Positions 51,453 to 63,600 of a DNA stretch of 64,000 bases are shown piece after piece. Under the pieces are notes generated by a model. The model saw only the letters and a list, made by a program, of their open reading frames with translations, made no database searches and was not told the DNA's origin. Both the position numbers and the translations under genes were made by a program. Every line of letters starts with the position of its first letter. The first letter of the stretch is position 1. Source of the stretch: Tigriopus japonicus (lineage: Eukaryota > Arthropoda > Copepoda > Harpacticoida > Harpacticidae); NCBI GenBank assembly GCA_010645155.1, contig JAAGOF010000323.1, positions 876,183 through 940,182 of the forward strand, read 5' to 3'.

Positions 51453-53452
51453 TCACATGGTCAAGCTTCGAATGCGAGATTTCAGATGAGTGTGAATTCT
51501 AAAGGTGACTTCTTCCTGGTTCATTCCCACCTGAATTCCAGTGGTCCAGATCTCATCATCCGTCGTGGTCTCATAGATAATATTCCTGTTCCAACTTCGT
51601 CTTTTGTCCACCAACAAAACCGCCGCATTCAATGAGGAAAGCACCGATTTGCTCGTGCTCTCTTTAGATGTATCTAGTAGATTGTTCCTTCCCAAATCTG
51701 GACCCGTTACAGGATGATTGGCTTGAACTTGATTAAGGCCATTAAAGATGATCAAAGTGGCCTTGCTTGGGCATTGACAGCAACATGGGAACATCTTTTG
51801 CAAAAGGAACGCGTAAGCCCGACGGTATTGCTGACATCGAGCAGCGTAGATCAAGAAGTTTAAGCTGTATTGGAACCAGTAAAGGCAAAAGAACGTGAGA
51901 TGAATGCCCGGTAATTGTCCCGTGGGATCAATGATGTTCACAATGGCGATGGGACCCACGAAAATGATATAACAAACACAGATCGCGAAAAGGGTCCGAG
52001 TCATACTGCTCTCTCGTTTCATGACGTGTTTGCGATTCTCTTCACTAAAATGAATAGATGAATATACAGAGTTGCAAGAATGGTTGTGTACTACCGTGTA
52101 CATACGTAGGCCCTTACCTAGATTGGCGAAGATACTTGGCTGAGTTTTTGGCATAACACCAAATGACACTGTAGCTAATCAAGATGATAACACAAGGGAT
52201 GCCAAAAGCGACGGAGTAGAACACCAAGTGAGGGTCGATTCTGTTGAGTTGGACACGGAGAAAATCGCATTTGCCTATCATGCAGTTGTAACCAAACTTG
52301 CCAAAGATCTGTTCCCCGAAAGAAATGGTTCATTTTCAAAATAGTTTTACCAGGGGGTTTTGAAGATAGGACTTACTTCTGTGAGGGCAATGGCGACCAA
52401 TAGTGCTGCATAGATCCAAATGGCCAAGACAATCAGTTGACCTTGCTTCCACGAAAAGCATCGTTGATTTCTGATCAAACCAATGCAGCGAGTCAAGGCT
52501 ATAATGGCCAGACTCATCCACTCAGCAAAAGCGTTCCAATACCGAAAGGCCGCAAAATAACGACAAGCAGCCCCTCCAAAAGGCCATCGGCCACTCCAGT
52601 ATTGAACCGAGTACAGGGGTAAATTGACCAAGCAATACACCAAGTCCGCAAAGGCCAAGTTCATTATCAAAATTGTGGCCGTGTCTCGACTTCGTTTGAA
52701 CCCAAATCTGGAACATGATTGAAACCTTGATTCGGGGTCTTTGAAAGGGTGTTCCTATTGGATGAGCCTTACTTGTTGTTGTACACTGAGTAAGGAATGG
52801 CCAACAAAGTGAGGAGATTGCCGCAACATCCAATGAAGGCATTGCCAATACAAATGGCCACGGCATACAAACTCATAGCTTGGCTTAAATGATTGCAAGC
52901 CTCCATATTGAAGAACTCATGGCTTGGATCCACACAAATGGAACTGTAATTCACAACTGTCTCTGTGGTGCAAGTTTGGTTGGAATCATTGATATCCTGT
53001 GAAAGAATAAAAGGGTCAGATTTTTTTGTTTCAGTAGTGCCATCTGGAGACGTGCAGAGCAGATTTTTGAAAAAAGCCTAATACAAATGTAAGCCAAAAC
53101 TGGCATTCAAGGTGTTAATTAAACCAAGAAAAAAAGATTAAGTGGGCAACCACAAAAAATGTTATATTTTTGTAATGTAAAAGTTTTTATCTTGGTCATT
53201 TTCAAGGGGAAGGAATATTTAATCACCTTGTCGGGTCGATTTTTTGCTTCGTTTTTTTGTTATCGTAGTTGCGAATTTTTTAAATGGTTAACAAATAAGA
53301 AAAAAGGAAAATGAATGAAAACTACCAAAAGTAAACAAATCTCTTTCGGGTTATAACACCTTATTTGCCAGAAATCTTTTGCCTGAAACCTTGAATACTA
53401 TCAAGCTTACCATGAAATCGGAATCGAAATTGAAGAAGAACGTGTTCCACAT
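51453..53452 (-). CDS. Class A (rhodopsin-like) orphan GPCR, moody/Tre1-like, copy 1 of a tandem pair
   Basis: Model, 5' to 3' on the minus strand: 53452-53411 (tentative), 52996-52773, 52707-52377, 52308-52118, 52044-51453; 459 residues, phases 0, 2, 0, 2. Exons 2-5 are solid. Exon 2 has no ATG, so a 5' exon is required; the 14-residue one chosen ends at a GTAAGC donor in the right phase. Seen: extracellular N-terminus with NDS, NQT and NYS glycosylation sites; TM1 with GNLLT; TM2 with NLAFADL; the TM3 cysteine at 137; TRC at 161-163 in place of DRY; TM5 about 226-251; TM6 with the FVGP proline; TM7 ending NFLIYAAR, where most receptors have NPxxY; then a cysteine-rich proximal tail. Expected role: G-protein-coupled cell-surface receptor. 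The moody/Tre1 comparison rests on overall pattern and memory of the family; ligand unknown. It converges on the second channel gene. Confidence 0.85.
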
Positions 53453-54417
53453 GCTGCCAAATTGTTCCAGGCCTATCTCAGGTAATCAATGTTGCCATAA
53501 TGACACCAAATTGATAAAAGTGAATCGATCTGATACACTTTCGAGACAACTTGCGTATTGCTCATTTACCTGAAGGCTTTGATTTGGCCGCTACTCCACG
53601 AGATATGCTTGTTTTTATTTGCACTGAAAGAATGGCGTTTTGGCTATTGGATAAGGAAGGAACTACAAATAATTGCATAATTGAACATCAGCAAAGCAAA
53701 GAGTGGGCTTGGCGCATTTGAGCTTCCATTTGGAAAAATTATAAATTATTTAGCTTCTTAATCATGTATGATTTTTTTACCATGTGCTTTCGACCTCTGA
53801 CTGTTTGTTTAACATGAGATGTTTATACTTGTACGGGATAACTTCGTGGATTATTTGTTGTTTGTGCGCGGGAGGTCGTCTCATATCTCTGATAAGTGAT
53901 AGTACCGATCTGAAACGGAATAGGGTCAATTCAATAAAAGATCCATATTATATAGGTACCATATTGAGCTGAAGAATGTAGAACGGCAAAAAGTTGTATT
54001 TTGAAAAAATTCTCCGAATAGATATGCATGCGTGTTAATTGTAAGGATAAAACATATACAGTTTTTGTTTGTTTGAGTAAGAATGATAATTTGTACGAAA
54101 AGTCAACATCATTTTGGACGTTGACCTTCGACGAGGATCACCATCAAAATACGGTTTGCGTCCTACCAGTTTACATGAAATTCGACGGAGCAATATTATT
54201 GTTACAAAAACCTCACCCTATAGAACAGAGGTCGGCTAAAAACTTGGTTTGGTGTAATTAGGGGCATCCAAACAGAAGCTGCAAGGGTCTACAAATTAAC
54301 GATGAAAGAGCTCTGGGCCGTGAAAACAATACTATGGATAAAGTTTAGGTTATTTTCGGCTAATTTTGAACTTATCCCGTAGCTCCCAGGCTCTCCAAAA
54401 TCACCCTTGAGCACATT

Positions 54418-54825
54418 TTAGGGCCAAGGCCCATTGGTTGCCGTCGCCTGCTTGAACACAATGACTTCTTTAAACCATTTTTTATTAAGGTTCATGACCT
54501 TGTCCATGGGGAATGGTTTGAGCATGGACTTTGTCAAAGAAGGGCTCAGGCGGTCATCGAAGAAATTGGGAATTTTGATTTGAAAAAAGGTGACGTTCAT
54601 TTTTCTCATTGTTCTATGATCAGGGGGTTTGGACTTCACAGGGTTCAAGTTCAAAATTTTCAGCTCAATGGAGTCAAAAGTTAGGGGACACCTTGTAACA
54701 TAAGGGTTAACAAATTCCCCTTTCTGCCTGCTTTTGCCTGAACTTAAAAGACGCATAACTTTTGACCCCACTGGTTCCATTGAGCAGACATTTTGTAAAA
54801 AAACAATTTTGGTCATGCATAGCAA
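54418..54825 (-). CDS. Hypothetical ORF (135 aa) between the two GPCR genes
   Basis: An uninterrupted minus-strand frame with a balanced, basic composition (…SGKSRQKGEFVNPYVTRCPL…, …LKPFPMDKVMNLNKKWFKEV…). It has no signal peptide or membrane segment. It lies in the roughly 1.8-kb gap between the two receptor copies and is not part of either. I do not recognise it; the phrase structure would also suit a fragment of a repeated element's ORF. A real gene, a transposon fragment or chance are all open. Confidence 0.25.
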   Translation of the reverse strand: MLCMTKIVFLQNVCSMEPVGSKVMRLLSSGKSRQKGEFVNPYVTRCPLTFDSIELKILNLNPVKSKPPDHRTMRKMNVTFFQIKIPNFFDDRLSPSLTKSMLKPFPMDKVMNLNKKWFKEVIVFKQATATNGPWP

Positions 54826-55281
54826 AGCTGTTATGAAACATAAAGAAATCTTTAAATGGGATCAAAAATTCTTAATTTCCCCACTGCTATCACCATGGAT
54901 GTGAGGTATCCACAAATCATGAAAAATCAATCAGATTTTAATAAAAGCAATTTCCACCAAAAAAGCTCTGCTAGATTCTTGGCTATGTTTTAAATCAAAT
55001 TTAAGAACTCAAATTTTGTTACGAAAACACAACATCTGTCATTGACTTTAAACCTGGCTTCAATTATATTGGGACTTCGAATTGCCTTTCAATTCAACTC
55101 AATGTCAGCCTCGAAGGTCAAAGTAAGAAGTTTTCGCACCAATTTAGCATGACAATAGTCTCAATCTTTGCAAACATAGAAGACAAATTTCAATAAATAT
55201 AATTCGTGTCATATTCCATGTCTTAATCATATCAGGTATAATCCCTCTAAAAAAGACGGATGATCAATTACAAACATGGAA

Positions 55282-57592
55282 CTACATGATGCAGCTCTTG
55301 CTTCGTTTGCGCCATCGAGCATGGACTTTCAATATGATTTCTTCCTGGATACTGTCCGGATGGATGGATGTGGTTCTGACCTCATCTTCGGTTTTCTCGT
55401 AGATGATCTGCCTTCGTCTCTTCTTACCCATGACCATTAAAGAAGTGCTTTTGGACGAAAAGACGGATTCGCCCAGAATCTGGGGAGGCATTTGAGCGTC
55501 CTTCTCAGAATTATGTCGGCGTGAGGAGCCTCTAGGCCTGGAAGTGACCACGTGCTTTTCTTTGTTTAGCACAAAAACTGTGGCGTTTGAGTTCTTTTGG
55601 GACCAACAAGGGATTATCTTCCCGAGGAAAAAGAAGTACGCCCGTCTGTATTGCTCACATCGGGCAGCGTAGATCAGGAAGTTCAGGCTATATTGGAACC
55701 AGTAGACACAGAAAAATGCTAAATGGAGCTGTGGATTCTGAGCTGTGGGATCTATGATGTTGACAATGGCTATGGGTGCCACAAACACCAAATAGCAGAG
55801 GCAGATCAAAAACAGAGTGCAGGTCATGTTGTACTCTCGTTGCAGAACATTGCGACGATTCTCTTCACTGAAATTTGGAAAATTTGTTTAATGGATGTTT
55901 TCGGTGTGGATTGGTCATTGGAGCTTACCTGGTTTTCCGTAGGTACTTTGCCGAGTTCTTTGCGTAACACCAGATGACACAGTAGCTAATCAAGATGACA
56001 AAACATGGAATGCCGAAACCAATGGCGTAGAAGAACACGTGGGGTTCGACCATGTCATTGACTTGACTGATGAAGTCACATTTTCCAACCATGCAATTGT
56101 ATCCAAATTTTCCAAAATCCTAAAGAACAAGTTCACGTGGGGCAATTGAAGTGTGGCTTTGTTGTGCCTTTTCATGGAGCAAGAGTTTTGGACAAGCGTT
56201 ACGACCAGCTCATGCTGTGCCTGCACTTGCAAAGGGACAAAATTTGGCATAATTCAAGAAAATGTGCAAAATATGTTGCATTGACCAGTTCTAGCCATGT
56301 AACAATGGTTTAGCTATACCAAATGAGACATTCTATGGATATTTTGACATTTTTGTCTGAGTTATTCTGAGTTTTGTCTTTCTTCAAGTGCATGCACGGT
56401 GCGAGCTAGCCGTAAGGCTTGTCTACGCTCTCGCTCTATGAAAAGGCACAACATAGCCATACTTCAATTGCCCTATTCCGAACGAAAAGAAATCAACGGA
56501 ACCATGTTTTTTTCAACTGAACAAACCTCGGTGACGGCGGGTAAAATCATCATGAAGGCGTAAAACCAAATGGCAACAATAATGGTGAATCCTTGTTTCC
56601 ATGAGAAGCATCGTTGGTTGCGAATCAAGCCAATGCAACGACTCAAAGCGATAACGGCCAAACTCATCCATTCCCCAAAAGCATTTACATATCGGAAAAC
56701 GGCAAAAATCCGGCATGCCGTCCGGTCGAAAGGCCAACGACCGTTCCAATATTGAATCGTGTACAACGGCAGATTGATCGAGCAATACATCAAGTCTGCG
56801 AAGGCCAGATTCACAATAAGAATCGTAGCACTGTCTCGGCTCCTTTTGAAACCAAATCTGAAAACAAGAGAGGTTATTTTTAAATAAAGGTCCATTGGTA
56901 GCTCTCTGATCGATGTTAAGTAAGTCATTTTTTGTAGTTTTACTGAATCTTGGTTCAAAACCTATTTTTTTAGAAAAGAGGTGAACATGTTGAAAAGTTT
57001 CTGGAATCCTGAGAGAGTTGGTTTAGATTAGTTGTAATAAAATAATACACATTCTTGATTAAAGTCAATTTCACCAAGTACATGATGTGAAATTCCTTGA
57101 AGTTGCTCAAAGTAAGTCGACACTCTTAGCTTTTCTTTGTATGATAATCAATACATGAAGGAAGAGCTTATGTGGCAAGAATGCAATCCGAAACGACATT
57201 GGCCAATGGTGTTGGGTTTCCTTCTTGGAGAAGAGCTGACGATCGCAGAAGTCTCAAACAAACAATTCCTTTGTAAGTAATACTCACTGGTTGTTATAGA
57301 TGGAATAGGGGATGGCAATGAGTGTCAGAAGATTGCCACAGCATCCCATGACTCCATTGACAACACAAATGACCACAGCCACCTGACTCAAGGCCGAGCC
57401 AAAATGATTACAAGCCTTGATGGCAAAGTCCGCATGGTCAGGATCCAAGCAAATCTCACTAAAGTTCAACATGGTCTCGACCGTGCAATTGCCATCAAAC
57501 TGTCTCGCCATCTAAAGTATGAAGGTCAGATCAACCTCAGGAACGTTAGTGTAACCAACGGGCAGACTTACCGTTGGATCTTCAATCAACAT
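55282..57592 (-). CDS. Class A (rhodopsin-like) orphan GPCR, moody/Tre1-like, copy 2 of a tandem pair
   Basis: Model on the minus strand: 57592-57572, 57511-57288, 56857-56527, 56119-55929, 55867-55282; 450 residues. Exons 2, 3 and 4 are 224, 331 and 191 nt, identical to copy 1 with the same phases. The first exon codes for seven residues (MLIEDPT) and ends at a perfect GTAAGT. Alternatively translation could begin at the ATG at 57511, but copy 1 has a splice acceptor at the same alignment position, which favours the two-exon start. Seen: NCT and NFS glycosylation sites, GNLLT in TM1, NLAFADL in TM2, SRC at 154-156 instead of DRY, FVAP in TM6, NFLIYAAR closing TM7, and a basic, Ser-rich cytosolic tail. 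The distal tail (IIYEKTEDE...TTSI...QEE) is shared with copy 1. Introns 2 and 3 are about 0.4 kb, against under 75 bases in copy 1. Likely a G-protein-coupled surface receptor; ligand unknown. Confidence 0.87.
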
Positions 57593-60375
57593 CGTGATTG
57601 GGATGAAATCCTTCCAACTTGTTCAAAGGGTGGAACACTAATGCCAATGGATGGTTCAAGAGGCTTCCCTGATCCCGGTTGTAGATGATGCTTGCATTGT
57701 CGTCAGCACTTCTAATTAAGGCCTTGCCATCCATGCCAGAAGCCCCTAATCGACTGAAGAAACATTTCGATCGGGAGCCGCTCAGTACTTCGTACTTACG
57801 TACTACTATACATGCACGTGTCAATACTACATTTTGAGCTGGTGAGGCGAAACTGAGCCTTGAAGCCCTCAGGCTAGACCCAAGAGATTTGGTTCCGAAC
57901 CCACTGATAAAAAACTGTCGATCGTGTCGATATTGCGAATCAATGAGGGTGAGACGAACGTTGGGCGACTTGTTGCTTTTCCGCGTGTTTCTGAAATACT
58001 AAGTTTTAAAACGTTCGACGACACACTTGAAGGCCAGAATTTCGGGGGATGCACCGATTAGTGGACCTCTCGTGTCTGCAGGCAAAGTCAATGTTTGGTT
58101 TGGAGGACCCTGTATCCTTTGGGCTTCGAGTCTGGTTAATTGGTAATTTTACGGCTTATTGCGCGATAACTTTAGTAGCGCTTCTTCGAGACTCAAATTA
58201 TTGTAGGCAGGGATCAAATTCAGTCTGTTGGCGAATCTCTTGGAAATGCCCGATGCACTCAAAGTGAGTTTCTCGTGTGAAGGAACCTCTGGGGAGACAA
58301 GGGCACTTTGTTTATTTTCAAATCGAGTCACTGAGAAGAAGTATCACGATGGAAGCGATGTTAAAGAAAGACTTCAAGTTGGGAGATTTACCAAGATTAT
58401 TCAGTGTGATAATTGTTTCTTAGTACTAGTATGTGCAAGGAAGGTTCCATTAAATAACCATGTGAGCATGTATTGGGATATGAAAATGATGTACTTTAGT
58501 TACGTATGGTAACATTCCTACATCGGGAGTCCTTCTTTTAAGAGGCAAAGCAATAACATCGATAGAAATTTGGGTCAGTTGTAAAGGAACCTGATATGTC
58601 TCGCGTATTATTTAATCCAACTTAAATTGTGACATACCCTGGTGATTTAAATTTTAATGTGCTAAACAACTCATCGACTCATTTGGTCAGACACTTTGTA
58701 AAATAAAACCTCGAATTAAAGTAAAGAGCACCGAGATCAAGATGATCTTAAAGAAAATGGAACATACTCCAAAGATGAAAATTAGTTAATCATTAACATT
58801 AAGTATTTCAAACCAAATCAAAATCGGTTGAACGAGTGAATCTACGTAGATACTAATAGAAAGGTCACCATTTCTTTTATGGTTTTTGCAATTCACATCC
58901 TTCTTTACGGCAGTTTAGCTCCCACTCATGCTAGACTCAATCAATGGTTTAAGATTGATGGCAACACGTATGAAATATATTGGCTTGTCAAATATTTCAA
59001 GAATGTAGAGTAATTTATATCCTCCAAAATCCTCTCTAAAAATGGAGGAATGTCGTCATTTGACTTAATCCTTGGTTGAACTCTCTTACGTCTAATCCGT
59101 GGCTTCAATTCGCATCACGTCATCTATGTTCATACATGATCCATACAGGGTTGGGCGAAATTATGCTTACAGATATCATGATGATATTTAAAATGAGTTC
59201 TAATCAATGAATTGCCCTGATAATACACGCAAATCGTCTTCAAACATCATTTGTGTGGCACCATGTACACTTTCAATTTGATTATGAACTATTTTCGTCA
59301 AGTTTTGAACATGTGCAACAATTGCGTCGACCTTCATTCGACAACATCTCATGATGATTCCAAGCAACCAAAATATATCAAAAATACATTATGCAATTAA
59401 AATCTAACATTATTAAAGCCAGTTGACCCGGCAGTGTTCATGGACCTTAACATTTACTCGGTGTTTGTCTATCTGCAAGTTCTTTTTGTTTGCGAAAAAA
59501 AGTCCGAAGAGTTGCATTTTATTTTTATTTTTAGTTATTCGTTAGCAATTCAGTAACAATATCGATGTGGCAAAATGTAAGGTTCGTTGTTGTTCTAAGC
59601 CAATACTATAAGTTTTTACCCTTGGACCGGTGTATTGGAGTTTGACAAACGTTTATTAACGTTTCAGAAAGAAGGGCAGATTAGCGTTTCGAACAAAATG
59701 CTAAAGAGGTGAAAATCAGTAAACATCAAATAAACCAATTTAATGGAACATTTTGTGGATGAAATTTTTATTCCTCAAAAGCCGAATCACGTTGCAACTA
59801 TCTTGTCAGAAATTGCGTGGATTTTGGGTTGAGCTGTTTTGTGCATTGTTATATACGAAAACAAAAAAAAATGAATGTAGAACACTAAAAGTTTTAGCAA
59901 CATGGGTGTATGATATGACCTAAGATTGATTTCTCAGTAATCCTTTTTTTGCACTTTTTGGCGGAAAGAGACCAAAAACAATTCTCTCGAATCTTACGAA
60001 ACGCCTCACATTTTTTTTGGTTTGGTTTGGTTCTTCGACAGTGAAGGTTCCTATTTCATTTATTTGATCCAAACAACCACTTGTTCCTTCATGGTCAGAC
60101 AACATATCAGTTGTGTAGAAAACAGATACAATTTATCCTGAATTATCCATTCATACGAAAATATAGATTGGATTCATGTACATCATCAACATCATCATCA
60201 TTGAAAGAATTAAATAATTAATTCCTTTAAGTAATCTTGACACATTGACCAAGTCCTATAACGTTTTTAGGATACAGGACTTCATATTCTTCGGTATTGA
60301 GGTTTGTTCCAAAACACCAATTTAATAAATTAGATATTTGAACACTAATCTTTTTTTGCGGAGTTTTTAATACCG
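57593..60375. other. A+T-rich spacer 5' of the second GPCR, no gene supported
   Basis: Promoter of the minus-strand receptor should lie at its left edge, but no clear TATA/Inr pair was seen. A TACAGGGTTGGGC motif near 59146 looks like a transposon end without a partner. Nothing else found. Confidence 0.4.
60181..60202. repeat. CAT-rich trinucleotide repeat
   Basis: CATCATCAACATCATCATCA: CAT units with one CAA interruption, just downstream (minus sense) of the RT remnant. Confidence 0.75.
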
Positions 60376-60963
60376 CTACAAGGAATGCAATTCCCTGTAA
60401 ATTGAAGGATTTCTCCCGACAGCTTCAATCCGACCCCCAGTAGGATGCGAACCTACGCCGTCTGGGGAAGCACTTACACTCGGCACTTTTACGAATGCGC
60501 TAGTACGCGTGGCCACTCTGGCTTCCTTAAATTCCTGAATGCTCTTGAAAACATACAGTATCAGATACATTTTATACCTTCTCTGAGTACTGTACAACCC
60601 TAACTTCTGGAGCCTCTCCCAATACGAGAGCTCTCTCATTCCTGTGATGTTCCTAGTAAAACATCTTTGGACCTGCTCGATCTTTTGCAAACCTGCTGAA
60701 CTGATTGGAGCCCAAATGGGTGAGGCATATTCAAGATGCGGCTGAACCATCGACTTGTACAGAGTTAGCATCGTAATACTATCTCTGGACTAGAAAGTGC
60801 GATAGATCTAGCCGCACGTTTGAAATGCCTTCCCCACTTTCAACTGGATATGCTCATCAAACTTTCCATCATCTTGGACGACAACTCCCAAATCTCTCAT
60901 GGACGATACTTGCTCAATATCACAACCTCCATTGTTGTCACGAAAGTGTTGTATCCTTTCCCT
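60376..60963 (-). mobile_element. Decayed non-LTR retrotransposon (LINE) fragment, C-terminal part of the reverse transcriptase ORF
   Basis: One minus-strand frame from about 60963 to 60376 carries the usual end of a LINE reverse transcriptase in the right order: MRDLGVVVQDDGKFDEHI, KAFQTCG, MLTLYKSMVQPHLEYASPIW, IEQVQRCFTRNITGM, YWERLQKLGLYSTQRR. Two in-frame TAG stops (60808-60810 and 60790-60792) break it between KAFQTCG and MLTLYKS, and a TGA lies just upstream at 60967-60969. The catalytic palm with the YxDD box is absent. The sequence after the stop (to about 60350) may be the 3' UTR. This is a dead 5'-truncated copy; the clade (CR1, Jockey or RTE type) cannot be settled by eye. Confidence 0.85.
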
Positions 60964-60969
60964 GGATCA

Positions 60970-63203
60970 TGACAGAAGAATGGTGTGCCACTGTATGCAT
61001 ACAAGTAGAGCGCAGTAACTCGGTTAATCCGCAGCTTTGTGCCAAGTAAGAGGACGAAAAAGAAGGAAGGACCTCCCTCGTTGAAACTGAGAACTGAGAA
61101 CGAGCGTTGTTCGTTAATGCGCCATAACTCTTACCGTTTTTGCTCTGACACATCCCCAATGTTGTGACATATCTCTAATGACCTGTGACACTTAAACAGG
61201 GGGGAACAAAATCGTTCACGTTCTAACCTCAGCACTCTCTTCAAGAACTTGGAAAAAGAGGATATATTTAAAAAAAATGTTTATTTGCCATTCCTTAGCC
61301 GGTTGATTGGTTTGCCCTGAGACTGGTTGGATGGGTGAAATGGTTGGTTGGTCGAATGAATGCCATAGGCAAGTCAATCTCAGTGCTTCCTTTGTGTGGG
61401 TGACACACAATCATTGGCCGTGATCATCACCGAAGGGCGATTATTGATCGAGCTGAGTGTTCTCTAACGCCAATCCTGATTTTCGACGAGATTCCCCTCA
61501 AAACTATGTTCGATTTCTCTGAAATGCGTTTGCAAGTATACTTTGATTGATAGTAGTTTAACGATTCTTTTGAATGTTATCAAAGATAGTTTGAAAGTGC
61601 AAGTCGACCAGATGATCTTTTCGGAAGGACTCCATGTTCGGAATAATTTATTAGCTGTTTGCTTCTGGTTTCTGGCTTTTTGTGTCTCTGCTCGGTGGCT
61701 TGTGGAATCAAGAAGAATGATTCATGGCTTGCCCTGGCTCACTCCACAGTGAGAGTCCATGGGAGAGCTTCCAATTAAATATTCATCGAGACCAGCACCA
61801 AAACGACTAAAACGTTGGAGCGACCAATAGAGTGGTAAGGCGGTTGAAGATCTTACATATGAAAAGAGCTCATGAACAAGAAATGTTAGGGATGAAGACT
61901 TTATTGTTTTTGCGTTATGCATTTTTTATTTTGTTAATTTGAGTATTTTTTAGGGCCTTTCGCGTTTTTTGCTGTCGTTTCTCTTGTAAGGGGACTCTAA
62001 GAAGAACTTTGAACAGACTCTGTCCCGCTTTAATGAACCGTGGATCCACAACGGCCGCAACTTGGTCATCTGGAATGGATGTTCCAAATCATATTTAATG
62101 ACTCTTCCATCGAATAGAACACTCAATGACTCAGAAACATTGCACTAGTTCCTGAAAAATACGAAAAATTTGCCTTATCCTTCATTAACGATGATATTTA
62201 ACAACCAAGAAGTTTATTATGCACAAATTGAGACTGAATTTGTAAGTGGTTCCAAATTTGCCGTTTTTCAGCTACTTATGGTTAAATTCCAGTGAGAGAG
62301 GGCACCTTCAGGGATTTTTCACATAATGAAACAATTTTGGCGAACGCCTCTTCTAAGTGGGATATCTCGAAGATTTGGTACACAACTCAATGACACGCAC
62401 AGTAATAACAGCCTATCCTGAGGCACAAATCCCTCTCAAAAGAAAAGGATTAGCAAAGGATCAATTTTAGATGAAAAATGATTGCTGAGGGTGATGCTTC
62501 TGTTCTACGCCAAACAAATACAACTCTATAGACCGGATTCATCAAATAGTTCATATTGTCCCCACAAGAGGGTGCTAAAAGAAACAATACTAGTCTAATT
62601 CTATTCGACAACGGTGTATGTTATGGAGAGAAAATGGCAGTTAATTACACTTTAAATCAAGGTTGCTTTGCAGCCAGTAATCTGCTGGCTTCAAATTCTA
62701 AACATGCATAATGAATAAGCAAAAAAGTGCAAATTATGTGCTTCTAAAAACCCAAGATGGGACTTACATGAATAAAGTTTAAAATTATGACAGGTCAAAT
62801 ATCACAAGATTGAACTAGAAAACAAGCATTGCACATTTTTTATATTTGTTTTATTACACGGCGATTTCATTTCTAAACCGATCTTTCTAGCCTCTTGGTC
62901 CCTTTTCCTTCTACATTGCCATCTAGCGGTCAAATATGGAAACAAGATCAAAGGCGCTCCATACAACCAACCAAGGAAATCGTAAGACATGGAAGCCTCC
63001 GCTCAGGCGTTCAGCTATGGATTTTTTATAAATCGAATTCCATTCAAGTAAATGACTTTGTTTTGATAAGAATGATTAAACAATCAAATAAGGCTGTCGT
63101 TTGCTGAATTTCAGCATGGTACATTACTCCATCCACGAGAAACAACGTTTCCAAATTTGCTACAGTCGCAATACATACGCGCGGAAACGAGAAAAAAATT
63201 GAC
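60970..63203. other. No gene supported
   Basis: Possible further decayed upstream LINE sequence to about 61060, GGTT-rich stretch near 61330-61360, otherwise only short chance frames. Confidence 0.4.
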
Positions 63204-63233
63204 CCTACAATCGTCCTTTTGGACGATTGTAGG
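63204..63233. repeat. Perfect 13-bp hairpin with TTTT loop
   Basis: CCTACAATCGTCC, then TTTT, then GGACGATTGTAGG. Complementarity is complete over 13 pairs and stops abruptly on both sides. It is isolated from any gene I can see. It could be a cruciform, the remnant of a foldback element, or an RNA stem. Confidence 0.8.
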
Positions 63234-63562
63234 TGCAAATGTTCGGTCGGAAGAGCACTCTATGCTCTACGCCTCAAATTACTCTAACTGCCACAAATTT
63301 CAGTTGATCAAGTTGAAATTAAGCATGTGAGCTTTGCATTACCAATTAAACACTTGGTTTGATAAGATTTTTCTCTGTCTAACACAGAATTCGAAAAATG
63401 GCCTTTGCCGGTAGCCGAGGCATCCAGGTGTTTAGTGATCCTTGAACCAACCCAAAAATATATCCATCCACTCTCATAATTCACAAACAAAAGCTGCCGG
63501 GTCATCGTAGAATGAAGAAGGGATCCACACTTTTATTGTGTGTTTTGGGGAGTCATCGACCA

Positions 63563-63600
63563 TGGTGAGAAGCACGTGTCCCTGGGTTCAAATCTCAGAT
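63563..63600 (+). repeat. tRNA-derived SINE-like fragment
   Basis: TGGTGAGAAGCACGTG is followed by CTGGGTTCAAATCTCAG. The latter folds as a T arm (CTGGG/CTCAG) with a B box. The anticodon arm is missing and the acceptor stem is not complementary. A decayed tRNA-like repeat is likelier than a gene. Confidence 0.3.

Noticed and set aside
51207..51635. 142-codon plus-strand ORF
   Set aside because: It is largely antisense to the well-supported last exon of the minus-strand receptor and has no motif.
56570..56883. Plus-strand ORFs across the second receptor
   Set aside because: Shadow frames of exon 3 of the minus-strand GPCR, whose protein is clearly recognisable.
59140..59170. TACAGGGTTGGGC, possible Tc1/mariner-type end
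   Set aside because: No inverted partner was found within about 1 kb on either side.
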